The notes under the pieces were generated by a model. That model had not been told where the DNA came from, ran no database searches, and saw only the letters and a program-made list of their open reading frames with translations. The translations under genes and the position numbers were made by a program. From Marchantia polymorpha subsp. ruderalis (lineage: Eukaryota; Streptophyta; Marchantiopsida; Marchantiales; Marchantiaceae): a stretch of 64,000 nucleotides of DNA. Position 1 is the stretch's first letter. Every line of letters starts with the position of its first letter. This document shows positions 9,439 through 20,984 of this stretch, one piece after another. The DNA lies in the NCBI GenBank assembly GCA_037833965.1, contig AP031352.1:4444501-4508500 (forward strand). Direction: 5' to 3'.

Positions 9439-12400
9439 TCTAATGATAAAATTATAAACTCTTTAAATGACATATTTAAATTATTTTATTTTCTAATATT
9501 GTTCTTTCCAACATATACAAGAAGATAAAAATCCATTTTATCTTCCAAGTCACTCTTAGTGGAATGATGAAGTGATATATTTACTTAACAAGCGCAGAAA
9601 ATCAGTATAACTTGTAATTTTCAACCAAACATACAGATTATAAATACATTAATTTCAGTTAGTAAGTATATCTTCACTTCCTAAGTTCACATACAACTAA
9701 CTATAGATTATCTGCTGGTATCTGAGGGTTGTTTGAATTCAAAATTTGAAACTCAAAGTTCATTGCTTCGACCAAAGTGAGTAAAAGTAGACTATCTTAA
9801 TTAGGAAATTTCACTTTGCAGACAACGAGATAGGTGGTCCCACTTGCACATTCTTTCGGCTTCACAAATTTCAATTCCATATTTTCCAAAACAAAGTTGT
9901 CTACCGTGTGCTTCGCAACCTTTACATATGACTTTTTGATGTTTACGAAGACTCGATTTTAGCACTTTCTCGCAAATGATTTTCTTTTGCTAAAAGAATG
10001 GATTGTAGATGAGTAAGAAGTTGGGAGTTTGAATAGAAAGAATCTTGAAATGTATAGGTCACCGTTGAACCCTCGTATGCTGTTGAACAAGATTGGTAAA
10101 AGACGACATACGAATTGGGGATGATGAGAGTTGTACAGAGAGAGTGAAATCTTAAAAGATCATGAGGATTGCGCTGAGTCTGAGAACGCTAAACTTGGTC
10201 AATAGTCTCTGCGCGCCCAATAACTTCATCTGCTCAGAATATGTCACGCTGTATTATTAGTGTTAGGTTGCCGTTCTTCACAATCAAGTGATTGGAACTT
10301 CAGATCGGACTTATGTCGTCCTCCCACGGAGTCAGGCGTCGATTACGCTGCCTTGACTACTGCAAACCTGACTTTGACCAGAGTACCAGTCACGTTATCT
10401 AATTAACAGTGAATTACACACGTACTCTACTTCGCGAATTAAGATTCCGCAACTGCCTGCCGTAGATCACCAATCGAAGGACGTTCTTTATAGAAGCATC
10501 GCACTAGCATTGAAGCAGTTCCTGAAAGTAATCTAGATTATGATAAAGCAGGAGCGAGGTACACGACCGAGAATTAGTGCGCTCTTGACTGTAAAGTGAT
10601 TTCTGCCATTCTCAGTGTCTGTACAGCAGGGCAGAGTCGAAAGGAATGTAGGCGGATGCCGAAGTCCGTCGACGATGTGATACGGTCCGAACACAGAAGG
10701 CAGCGGTTGTTCTCCCCATCTCAGAAACTCGGGTGGAGTAACCGCGTAGGCGGAACGGAGGCCGTAGCCTGCACTCACGGAGTATTACAGTCGAGGACTG
10801 ACCTGCGAAGCGACAGACAAGACAAAAGACAAAAGACAAAAGCGCAGAAAGACTCGTCGTCTATAGGAGCGGTCGAGGTGGATCTGGTTCCCAGCAGTCT
10901 TCTGGAATATCTGCCCAGACGATATCGAAGAGATGTTTTTATTCTCGGCCGATTCTTTATTTGTTTCCAGCGGAGACATTTCGATGCTCGCTACATGAGG
11001 GCCCTCGGAGAAGCGAGCTCTCCGGCGTCGGAAAGTCTGAGCGGACAGCCGTCAGAAATTCCCGGGGAGGTCGATGGACAGGAAGCGAAGTAGAGTGACG
11101 GGGAGGCGAGAATAACGGGGCGTTTAACGGTCGGCCCCGATTAGTGGGATAGTGGAAAGGACGGGAAGAAACGGGCGGAGAATCAAAAGGGGTCCGGGTC
11201 GGGTAAAGAAGAGAGGGCCGGGCAGGACCAAAACTTACCGGCGGAAGGGAAAGTTGAGAGGGTAGGTAGGCACGTACAGTGTGGTGGTGACTGGCAGGCT
11301 GGCTGCCTCGAAGGAAAAAAGGCGAGGGGAGGCCAGGCTGCGTAGGTGGACCGGGGAAAAGAGAGAGGGAGAGATGCGTGACGACGGAAAGCTGTCAGGG
11401 CAGTTCTGTAGAACGGGGGAGGGCGGTGCGCCACTGGAATGATGCGAGGGTGAGTGAATCGGTGACAGAAGGACAGTGGACGGAAGGAGGAGACCGTCCG
11501 AGGGCGCGGCGGATGGTCCTTTTCCGCGCACCACTTTAACCGAAACTCTGCACATGCGACAAGCACGAGCGAGCGACTGTAGGGTGGAGCGGTGGCACTG
11601 CGGTCACTGCGTCGCTGTGTTGGTGGCCCGGGTTGACCTGGAAGCGGCGATGGTTTTGAGGAGCGCGGGCAGGCGCGGGCGTGACTCGGCCTTTTTCCTG
11701 GTCTCCCGTTCCCAGCTCGACGGGGCCTGGCGCCTGGGCCCCAGAGGCGCGGGTTGGCAGAGCGTCCGTGGCAGGAGTGAAGGCGCATGGCAGCACGGGG
11801 CCTACGATGGCAGGCGAGGGAGGACGGACGGGGAAAAGGAGCGGACATTGAAGAGTGACTGCCACGAGGCAGTGGATGAAGTGCGGGGCTCGGCGACGAA
11901 GGGGTTGTACCGGTCTCTGTGGGCGACGACGGGAGGATTGGCTGGGCTGGCGCAGTTTGCAGAGCCTGAGCAGAGGCGAGCAGAGGAAGGCAGAGCAGAG
12001 CAGAGCAGCAATGAGTGGAAGACACTTGGTTGCTGTCCATCATACAAACCTTCTTGCGCGGCCCCCGGCGCTCGCTGTTGGCTCGGGTGATGTCCACAAA
12101 GGCCAGCTGCGCTCTGGTCCTCGCTCTCAGGCACGCCACATTTGATGCGGGCATGCTGTCTGCTTACATCAATCACTCATCATACTCGAGGGCGAGTGAT
12201 ATGATGCTGTCCTGCGCACACGCTTGTATGGTCTCCCCTCGAGCCTGCGGGACGAGTCGTTGAGTCTCGGGAGGAAGTAGTATCCTCAGGCTCTGTGTTG
12301 CTTGGAAATTTCAGCGCGCTCCTCGCTCCTGAAAGTCGACGAGACGAGGAATCTCGTGGGAGATAGCGTGGGAGGAAAACAAAACAGGTCGAAGCAGGCA

Positions 12401-12698
12401 GGCAGGCGCAATCCGACATTATCGTGCTGAAGTTGCAGGGCGCACGAGCCAAGGATTGTTAGTCTTCCGGGACTCGACAGAACAATTATTCGACTAATTA
12501 GAAGAAACGCTGCCAACTTTCTGTAGGGTAAAGCTAGTCATTCTTTTTGGAAGGACAGGAGGCGAGTTACGGGATATTGAGAATCAGAGCACATTACTCA
12601 AAACTGTGGAATTGAACTGAATACATGTTTTCGACAGAAGCTACGAGCTGATTATCTTTTGGTCGGTCATATTCTGTCAGTAATTTGTTTGCGCCAAA
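9439..12698. other. Upstream region of the EFR3-like gene, no coding exon recognised
   Basis: 9439-10200 is AT-rich spacer. From about 10200 to 12500 the DNA becomes GC-rich and purine-rich on the plus strand. All frames contain Arg/Ser/Pro-rich ORFs without family resemblance, the longest on the minus strand at 11183-12154. The block could hold promoter and untranslated exons of the gene starting at 12699. A short GACAAAA repeat lies at about 10821-10842. Confidence 0.45.
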
Positions 12699-15600
12699 AT
12701 GGGGGTAATGTCTCGGAGAGTGCTGCCAGCTTGTGGTAGCCTCTGCATTTGCTGCCCAGAGCTGCGAGCACGATCTCGACAACCTGTTAAACGATATAAG
12801 AAACTTCTCTCGGACATTTTCCCCAAATCGCAGGTGCATCTCCGGTCTTTGCTAGTTTCTGACGTTGTCTCTGCCAAGTTGATGATTTAACCTGTCTGCT
12901 CCGACTCCGAAAATTTTCTTGATATCCGAACCAGGTGTTTGTCTATTTTGTAGCGCTTGCCGAGGATTTTGAGGTCCTTGAAGTCCGCTCATCGTAATGG
13001 GGTGCGGGAGTTGCAGGATGAACCACCGAACGATCGCAAAATTGCAAAGCTTATCGAGTATGCATCCAAGAATCCATTACGCATTCCGAAGGTTTCACTT
13101 CAGCCTACTCATTCTCTTTTACGTTCCAAAATAAGCATTACGTGACTCCATCTCGCTCACAGTCAAGTCTCGCTTGTAAGCACTCCTCCAGGACTATTCA
13201 AAGGAGCTCAAGTGCTAAGGCTTCTGAGTAGCATTTGATTTTCATCTCCTTTCGAGCCTTCCAAGTAGGGGCGATTTTCTAAGTAGGGGCGTCCTGCGTT
13301 GCGCCAGCACCTCGTGTCATCTGAAGGCAGTCGAGGAGCTCGAGATAAAGCTTCGCTTAGATTGGAGCTACCTGTCCTTACGTAGCCTTATGCCTAATCA
13401 GCGTCATAAATACGACTCTGTGGATGTTTTCCACCCTTTCGTGCTTCAGACATGTTGTCTGATTTCACTCAAATGTTTAAGTCTTCATTGACTTGTCTGA
13501 AGCTCTCACTGTTGTGGCCTTCCCGCACTTCTACTTTCATTTATTTGTATCTCTCTATATGCTTACTCAAATGAGGCGGTTAGTGTTAGGGTTACTGAAA
13601 TGGTCGACGCATTGCGCAGATTGCTAATGGCCTCGAGCAGCGGGGATACAAGGAGTTGAGGCATGAGCATTACGGTACTGTGATAGTAGTCATGCGAGCC
13701 TTCAACAAGCTTCTCTCGGCATGCAGGGACCAAATGTAGGTCCTTTTTCTGGTCGAGTTCTATGTGGTCGGTTCGGGAGAGAATATGAAAATGATAAGAA
13801 AGGCAAACTGCAGTTATCTATCCAGATTCTCGCTGGAACAGGTCCCGGTTTGCTGTGTTGGTTTGTCTGGTTTTTCGTATCTTGAGCCGATATGATAGCG
13901 AAAGGATGTATCATCTGTAATACACCTAAAGCCAAGGTGATGTACTCCTTGCTGTCATGCTCAGTGTCTCACGATATATGAGGCTTGGGAGGTGAACTCA
14001 TCTCCGACAAAGAGTCAAAGTTAAACCTTCGCAATAGAGGCCTAGGTGTCGATTTTTGTACGTTCTCCATCTACACCTAGACTACTAAGATATGAAACAT
14101 CGACAATGTCTTAATTCAGCAGAGTCCTTTGTCTGTATTTTTCTGTATCTGCTGGTGCGAGTAAGCGTGCCAAAGGTTCCCACTTATGGCCGGTGGACGC
14201 TGTAGAAGTGCTGATTGGAACCTTTCATGAAAAGAGAGGAAATTTGCTCTATTGTGCACTTAAGCAGCAAAGTATTGGAAAGCGATATGTCAGCTTTCTG
14301 ACTATGTTCTGTGGTGCCGATTTGAATTGCAGGCCTCTGTTTGCCACTAGTGTTTTGAATATTATACGAGTTCTCTTGGAGCAAGGACGACAAGATTCCA
14401 TGCGCATTCTTGGTTGTCTCAGTGTGGTTGATTTTGTCAGTAACCAGGTACGTGTGTGGTGAATCTCTTCATCTTGATTGGTGTGGAATGCCCTTTATCT
14501 TTTTCGTTTTTATGCCCTTTTTTGTCGCATACTGTAGGTTCATGTTATTCATTCAAACGTGGTGGCGCTCCTGCTATGATAGCCAAGAAGCCCTTCATTT
14601 CTCTACATAATCACGTCCTAAAACTTCTGGCTGCAGACTGATGCCACGTATATGCGCAACCTAGACGCTCTCCTGCCAAAGTTGTGCGCTCTTAGTCGCG
14701 AGACAGTAGAAGAACGGAGACGCATGCCCTTACGTGCTGCTGGCTTGCAATCGCTCTCGGCCATGGTGAAGCATTTTCTCCTTGCCCACTCAAGCTTCAG
14801 ATTGTTTTACTCATACTCCACGTACTTTTTTCACAACAAAGGGTTCAATACTTCTCCACATGGGGAAAGACGTATTTCTTGTACTCCATAATCATTTTGC
14901 TTAAAGAGAAGAGGATCCTGTGCTATGAATGCGATGTCGCAGCAGTGATTTTGAGTCATTGTGAAGCTCACCTTCATCGTGTGTCCGCAGATCACTTTCA
15001 TGGGGAAGTACTCCCACATGCCTTCAGAATTTGAAGACGTGAGTTACTTTTTCGTCATGTCTTCCACCATTGCCTTTCTCAGAACAGAAGATGATGTGGA
15101 TAAAGAGGATTTGTTTGTGACGGTTATTTTCTCGCATCTGTGTTTGTAGAAGAAGATTTCCCAGTTTATTTGGAAGATTTGTAACGATCAGGAAGTCGTA
15201 AGAAGAGCCTAAAATTCCTTTCTTGTTGTACAGATTGTGGCAGTCATTTTGGACAACTATGAAGCTCCGGTTCCTGATCAAGAAGCAGAATCTCAGGAGA
15301 GAACTGAAACAAATCATAATTGGGTCAAGGAGGTTCTCAAGGTTGAGGGTAGGGGTCCTGTGGCAGTTATGCGTGGGGCATTGACGAAACTTCAGTCGAA
15401 CAAGGACAGCAGTTACTTCAAAGACCCTTCAAATTTGACAAGGATTGAGACAGAGACACCAAAGGTCTGGTCACAGATTTGTGTTCAAAATATGGCGCGT
15501 TTGGCCAAGGAAGCTACTACAGTAAGAAGAATTCTGGAGCCTATGTTCCGGTACTTTGATGGATATGATCATTGGGCAGTTGAGAAGGGACTCGCACTGG

Positions 15601-18600
15601 CAGTTTTACGCGACATGCAACACTCTATGGAAAAATCAGGTACATGTAGATCCTTCTTCGTATGTCGTCTTAAGACCCTGCTGTTTCGGGCGTTGTTGTT
15701 CGTTCGGTAGGGACAGTTGTTGTCCCTACCGAACGTTCCCGAAATATAGCATCATGTCATTACAGACCTTAGACTGTACTCCTGGCTCACGGGTCGTGTC
15801 ATGTTTCGTTTCTTCTGTAGCTATTGTTGTTTTCCTCCCTTTGTTTTTTAGCACTGCCTCTGACAAATTCATCCCAAGTTGGGTTTGTGTCTAGCCTTGC
15901 ACAGTAAGTTTTTTAGAAAGATAGAATGTAGCTAACTCTTCAATGTTGATAGCTAGCTTTCAGCGAAATGTATTTTTGAATATCATAGGTACGTAACACT
16001 AATTGGCGTTATGCAGGTAATGAACAACTATTTCTGCCTGTTCTGGTCAGACATCTTGATCATAAGAGTTTATCCGAAAATTTGGAGATGAAGATACATA
16101 TTGTGGAGGTAATTGGAAGCCTCGCACAACATTCAAAGGCACGAGCAACGGTTGCAGACGTAGCAGCTATGAGCGACTTGGTTCGACATTTACGTAAGAG
16201 CATTCAATCTTCATTGGAGACGTCAAAATCAGGCCAAGGCGGCAGAGGCAGTTTGAACCGAGGTCTCCAGGGAGCAATTCAAGATTGCTTGATGGAACTT
16301 GCCAAACGGGTACGTTGCACCCTTACATTGACAATCATCACGCCAATCCCAGAGCAAGTGCCGTAGCTCGTCAGCAAAAGGTGCCGAGAAATAACTGGGC
16401 AGGAATAACTTGCAATTCTGCGAATCATTTGACTTAATGTTGAAGCACCATTTGTTCACTGCCACACTAGCTAGTCTGAATTGGTCGGTTTGTTTGACAG
16501 ATAAGTGATGCAGCTCCGTTGTTTGACATGATGGCAACTACTCTGGAAAAACTCTCCGTTAACCCCATTATCGCGAGAACGACAGTGGAGGCTGTGTCTG
16601 TATTAGCCCAGTCTGTAGCGAATGTTCAAGATCAGTCCTACGCTGAGCAGGTGAAGAACTTTTCAACTCTTAAACAAGAACTTCTATCTTTTTATCCAAA
16701 GAGCATGTATACTATGTGGAGAAAAGATCAAATGTTCTCTGCTTCCAAGATTTTCTCATGGAGAGTGCTTTCTTTGTACAGATATTTCCAGAGGGTTTAT
16801 TCCAGGAACTTTTGCAAGCTATGATACATCCAGACGTGGAAACACGAGTGAGAGCACACCATGTATTTGCCATTCTCTTAGTGCCATCAGCCACTCCAAA
16901 AGGGGAAGAACTAGCTCCCGCCCAAAGCAGGCCAGAGACCAGTTCAGTGATTTCTAGGACGAGTTCCGCCTTTGCTTCAGCAGCAGCCTTGTTTGAGAAA
17001 CTTAGAGGAGGCGAAAAGTACGTTACTACAGAGAAGGAGGCGCAGCGTGAGGGAAAGTCACAAAGTAACAGGTTCGAAAATACCAGAGAAACTGTGGAAA
17101 GTATAGAACTTACGGAAGTAGGCGCCTCTAGAAACAAGGAAACATACCCTAGTCCAAATACATCCTATAATTACAAGCTTAGCAAGGATAGGTCCATGGA
17201 GTTATCAATGGAAAGAATGGCACAAATGAGGAAGCCTACGACCAGCTCAAAGGATATGGTACGGTCAACTTTTTTTTTATCATAATTTTCAAAGTTTTGT
17301 TTTAAGATAGTCATCATGGGTGATCAATTCTAGTTTTCGCTCCTGGAATAAAACCTCTCACCTACATCTTCAGTTTTCTCTTCGTTTGTTAGTCATCAGT
17401 TCTTCAACTTATTCAGTATGATAATGTTTTCCCTTCTACAGGAAATGAGTGCAGTCAGGTTGAGTGGGCACCAAGCAGCACTCCTTCTTTCTACTATGTG
17501 GCTCAGTGCGACTTTACCCGACAATGTCCCTGCCAATTATGAGGCTATCGCTCACACGTACATTTTGACTCTTCTCTTTTCTAGAGCTAAGGTGAGTCAG
17601 ACCTCGAAGTCGATCCTTTAAAACCTTCATTTTTACCAAAAATTAGCTTATAGTCGTCAAGTTACTTGAAATCGAGAGTTAACATGCTTCTTTTGTCGTT
17701 ACAATTGTTTTGATGTGCATGTATGCGAAGTCCTTGTGAATAACTACAATGCCCATATGTTTTTTGCATGGTGGATAGTTACGTATCTGTGACCTTCAGG
17801 GTTGTAAATGATCTTACCAGAACACATACATAATGTGGCCTCTCAACCTTGTTTGGCGTTGCAGATATAGATAGAATAGAATAGAATAGAATAGCGTTAT
17901 AGCCGAGATAGTGTACAGCTATCACCCCCAAGTACGGTGTCTATCTCTATAAGTTAGACCGTCAAAGCAATTCTGGCTCGATCTTAGTATAACCTACTTC
18001 AGCTGTGCTTTAAGGTTTTCAACTTTTCATGAATCTGCAATTTAATGTTTGACTTCTTAATATAACTTTGTTTGATCATGAGTAAAATACAAAGACATCG
18101 TGTGGCTATCATGAACCAATTCGTCTTGTGTCTTAGAGAGGAACATGTTTTCTCATTTTCTGACTGATTACGTTTGTCATTTTTCTTGTGCAGACCTCCA
18201 GCCATAAGACCGTCATCCGTGCTTTCCAACTAGCGTTGTCTCTTCGGAGCCTGGTGCTGGATTCCAGTTGTAAGAATTCACTCAATTTTTTTTCTCTAAA
18301 ACAGAAAATTCATTGAATAGGCCAATGTTGTACGCCCTGTCTTCATTCTCTGTAATCTTGTTTAGGTTGTCAAAGCCAGTCGTATTGAAAAATTGGAGGG
18401 TGTTAAAGTGTTACATGATATCACCCCGTTTCCTGATCATCATCGCTCTGTTATTAGATACTGGGGTGCAGCTTCCACCCTCACGACGAAGGTCTCTCTT
18501 CACGCTATCAACTGCGATGCTGGTTTTCGCCGGCAGGGCCTATGGTGCTCCACAGCTTATTGCTACAGCGAAAGCCTCGCTCACAAACTCTGCGGTTAGT

Positions 18601-20738
18601 GGCTCGTTTTTCAGAGATTCTCACGATATGGTGTAAATATGAATGTAGTTGATTTACGCACAATTCGTTTCTCTCCTTTATTTTATGTCTTTTTTTCTTT
18701 CAATAATAGCCTAAGCGTTGTACCACTGTTGTTGTAACTCGGGTACCTGACTATTGCAGAAGGATCCTTATTTGGAACTATCTGAGGACATACGTCTCAA
18801 AGTTATAAATTCACCTGCTGGTTATGTCAACGTGAAGGACTACGGAACTGCGGCAGATGACCGTGATGCGCTAAATTCTCTTTCAGGCATTTCGATTTCA
18901 CCTGAGCAAACTTCCGAAGCTCTGGCTGCTCTTATTGTTGGAAGTTCGACAGTCTTAGAGGTTTGTATACAATGCAATGAACTAAGCATGTTTGAAGGAC
19001 GAGAAAGTTTTAGTGAATAGAAGTAATGAGTTTCTAGAGGTGGACACATTTCTGAAAAAGTTTCTCATGTTAGAGTTTCGCCACCACTACTTCGCTGATC
19101 GGGAAGAAGTTGGATATCTTGCACTATTCATATGGATTGAAGTGAATTCGGTGCTAAAGAATACTTGCAGTATGATTGAAACCTAATTTGCCTGGCTCCT
19201 TGCATCGTCGTCTACTTCCACAGCCCGAGGATTTTGCGGTTGTTGACCAGATGCTACAGCCGTTTTCTGCTGAGGAAGGATATGGACTGGGTCCACAGCT
19301 CTACCTAGAGACTCCTCATTCACGTGGATCACCCCTTGAGTCCCGAGATTCGCTTTCATTCGACGAGGTTAGTTTAACCTGAGCTCGAGAACTGCGATGC
19401 AAAGAAGCTCAACAGTGTCGAATATGTTGGAAGAGTTTCTATACCGGATGAAAGTCAAAGTTGTAGGATAAGGTTTGCTGAGATGATTACTTCACAAGAT
19501 GGTGACTTAATCATCAACAATAATACAAATGGTTGCAAAGCTCACCATTTGTTGTCATTTGTTAACTGGGTGTCTTTTCCCTCCGCAGATTATACCTGAT
19601 ACTGGTACATCGATGGAAGATGAAGTGAGTGACCAGTCTGGGGGAGAACTACCCAGGCTGCTGGCATGTTTCCCTGTTCCTCCGCTTGCCCCACACGCAA
19701 TGGGAGTTACGCAATTATTGGAAGCGGTAAGCTAAAATCTTGTACTCTTTAGTTTGTAGATTCATTGCGCTTCTATTGAGCACATCTTTGACCCACACGC
19801 TTGTCATCGCAGGCCCTCGTGACAGCTGGTCAGGTTGTGAGCAATGTCTCACCTTCTGGAGCCTCGCTATCGTACAGTGCTGTTGCAAGTCAGTGTGAAA
19901 ACTTTGGAGTTGGGACCCGCAAGAAAATGTCTTCTGTGTTGAGATTGGACACGGAATCCAGCTCTCTTCTATTGACGTTTCCTGAAACGCCAGCGCAGAC
20001 ACCAATGAAAGAACAATTACAATCACAGGCTCAATACAAAAACGTAAGTTTGGGTTCAATGCATACCTGTCTATTTCCAACGTTCTGTCTTGAGCGAGCT
20101 AGAAGAGTAGAGTAACAGATAAGGTTGTCGAGTTCGGATGAAGTTTGGATTCAATTAGCAGGCCATGGAGGATGTTTATATAAGTCGTTGAAGTTATATT
20201 TTGTCAATGTATCTTTATCTGGTAACAGTTTCTTCTTGTCTTCTTTCTCACGTATCATGGACTGTAGCATATCGGTCACCATATTAAATCTAATTAAACA
20301 CTTTTGATTAGAATGCAGTAAATCCTCTAGGAACGTGCATGAAGCGTTGCGACTTTTTCTAGAGTCGCAACGCTTCCCCCATTATATATACTTGTACTTC
20401 CCCATTATATCTATTGCTTTTCCTCTTTGCAAGTATCCCTCTTCCTAGGCCCGTGGTCTATGGTCCTGAGTTTAATATCGGGCTATACGAATGAGTATAG
20501 TTTCGCCGAGGCCGTCAGAGGTCTTAGCTTTTTGTTTCTTTTTGTGATTGTGCAGCATTTGGAACAGAAGTTTGAAGAAAGTCTTTTACGGAGTCCAAAT
20601 CTGATAGACTTCACAACACCAAAGAAGACGCCATTCAGCCCTGCTTGGCTTACTTTTACTCCTATTGAACCATGGCAGGTGTTTCGACTTCCTCCAGCTA
20701 GTCCTTATGACAACTTCCTGAAGGCTGCTGGTTGCTAG
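12699..20738 (+). CDS. EFR3: EFR3-like plasma-membrane scaffold protein (armadillo-type)
   Basis: Coding exons: 12699-12833, 13017-13091, 13620-13735, 14333-14447, 14637-14765, 14991-15038, 15234-15639, 16017-16309, 16501-16650, 16782-17258, 17442-17591, 18194-18269, 18458-18594, 18760-18960, 19224-19367, 19589-19726, 19813-20043, 20556-20738. The product is about 1067 residues, slightly longer than plant homologues. The N-terminus MGVMSRRVLPACGSLCICCP followed by basic RQPVKRYKK is the family hallmark: in EFR3 proteins such cysteines (here 12, 16, 18, 19) are palmitoylated and anchor the protein at the plasma membrane. The rest is helical, armadillo-like, with a Ser/Thr-rich middle (exon 10) and a conserved LPPSRRRSLFTL stretch in exon 13. 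Known role: EFR3 recruits the phosphatidylinositol 4-kinase alpha complex to the plasma membrane. Plant relatives include the EFOP proteins and rice SEMI-ROLLED LEAF1. The exon 12/13 acceptor at 18458 is chosen by phase and is the weakest junction. Confidence 0.93.
15684..15744. repeat. Intronic inverted repeat, 15-bp perfect stem
   Basis: CGTTCGGTAGGGACA at 15701-15715 pairs exactly with 15721-15735 across a 5-base loop. After an unpaired stretch, TTTCGGG near 15684 can pair with CCCGAAA near 15738. It lies in intron 7 of the EFR3-like gene, 60 bases after the exon. Its function is unknown. Confidence 0.85.
17871..17894. repeat. (ATAGA)n microsatellite in an intron
   Basis: Nearly five pentamer units lie inside intron 11 of the EFR3-like gene. 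Confidence 0.9.
20341..20376. repeat. Intronic inverted repeat, 14-bp perfect stem
   Basis: GAAGCGTTGCGACT (20341-20354) is repeated inverted at 20363-20376 with an 8-base loop. It is in the last intron of the EFR3-like gene and abuts one copy of the 26-bp direct repeat at 20374. Confidence 0.85.
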
Positions 20739-20845
20739 CTGGTGGTGAACAGTCCCTTTGACCTGGTTTACTTGTTTTTGGGCAAGTGATGACATTAAGA
20801 GTATGCAGATGGACAAACTTTCCCCCATTATATATACTTGTACTT
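20374..20845 (+). repeat. 26-bp exact direct repeat flanking the last EFR3 exon
   Basis: The 26-mer starting TTCCCCCATTATATATACTT occurs exactly at 20374-20399 (last intron) and 20820-20845 (82 bases past the stop codon). A third partial copy, TTCCCCATTATAT, starts at 20398. The short string CTAGCTGGTGGT is also found twice nearby (at about 20734 and 20869). Confidence 0.85.
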
Positions 20846-20984
20846 TTCTCCCTTGAAACGGGAGTCTTCTAGCTGGTGGTTCATCTTGTGATCCATCTTA
20901 CATGTCAACTGTAAAGCCAGGGAACTTGTGTATCCTTGTACCATGAGGAATCATAGGAGATGCCGCACGGGGTCGTATTGTGAA

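Noticed and set aside
11183..12154. 323-residue ORF on the minus strand upstream of the EFR3-like gene
   Set aside because: Ser/Pro/Arg-rich with no domain. Overlapping ORFs of the same quality exist in other frames, as expected in GC-rich DNA.
19189..19207. miR160-like string TGCCTGGCTCCTTGCATCG
   Set aside because: It differs from my memory of miR160 at several positions, no complementary arm is nearby, and it lies in an EFR3 intron.
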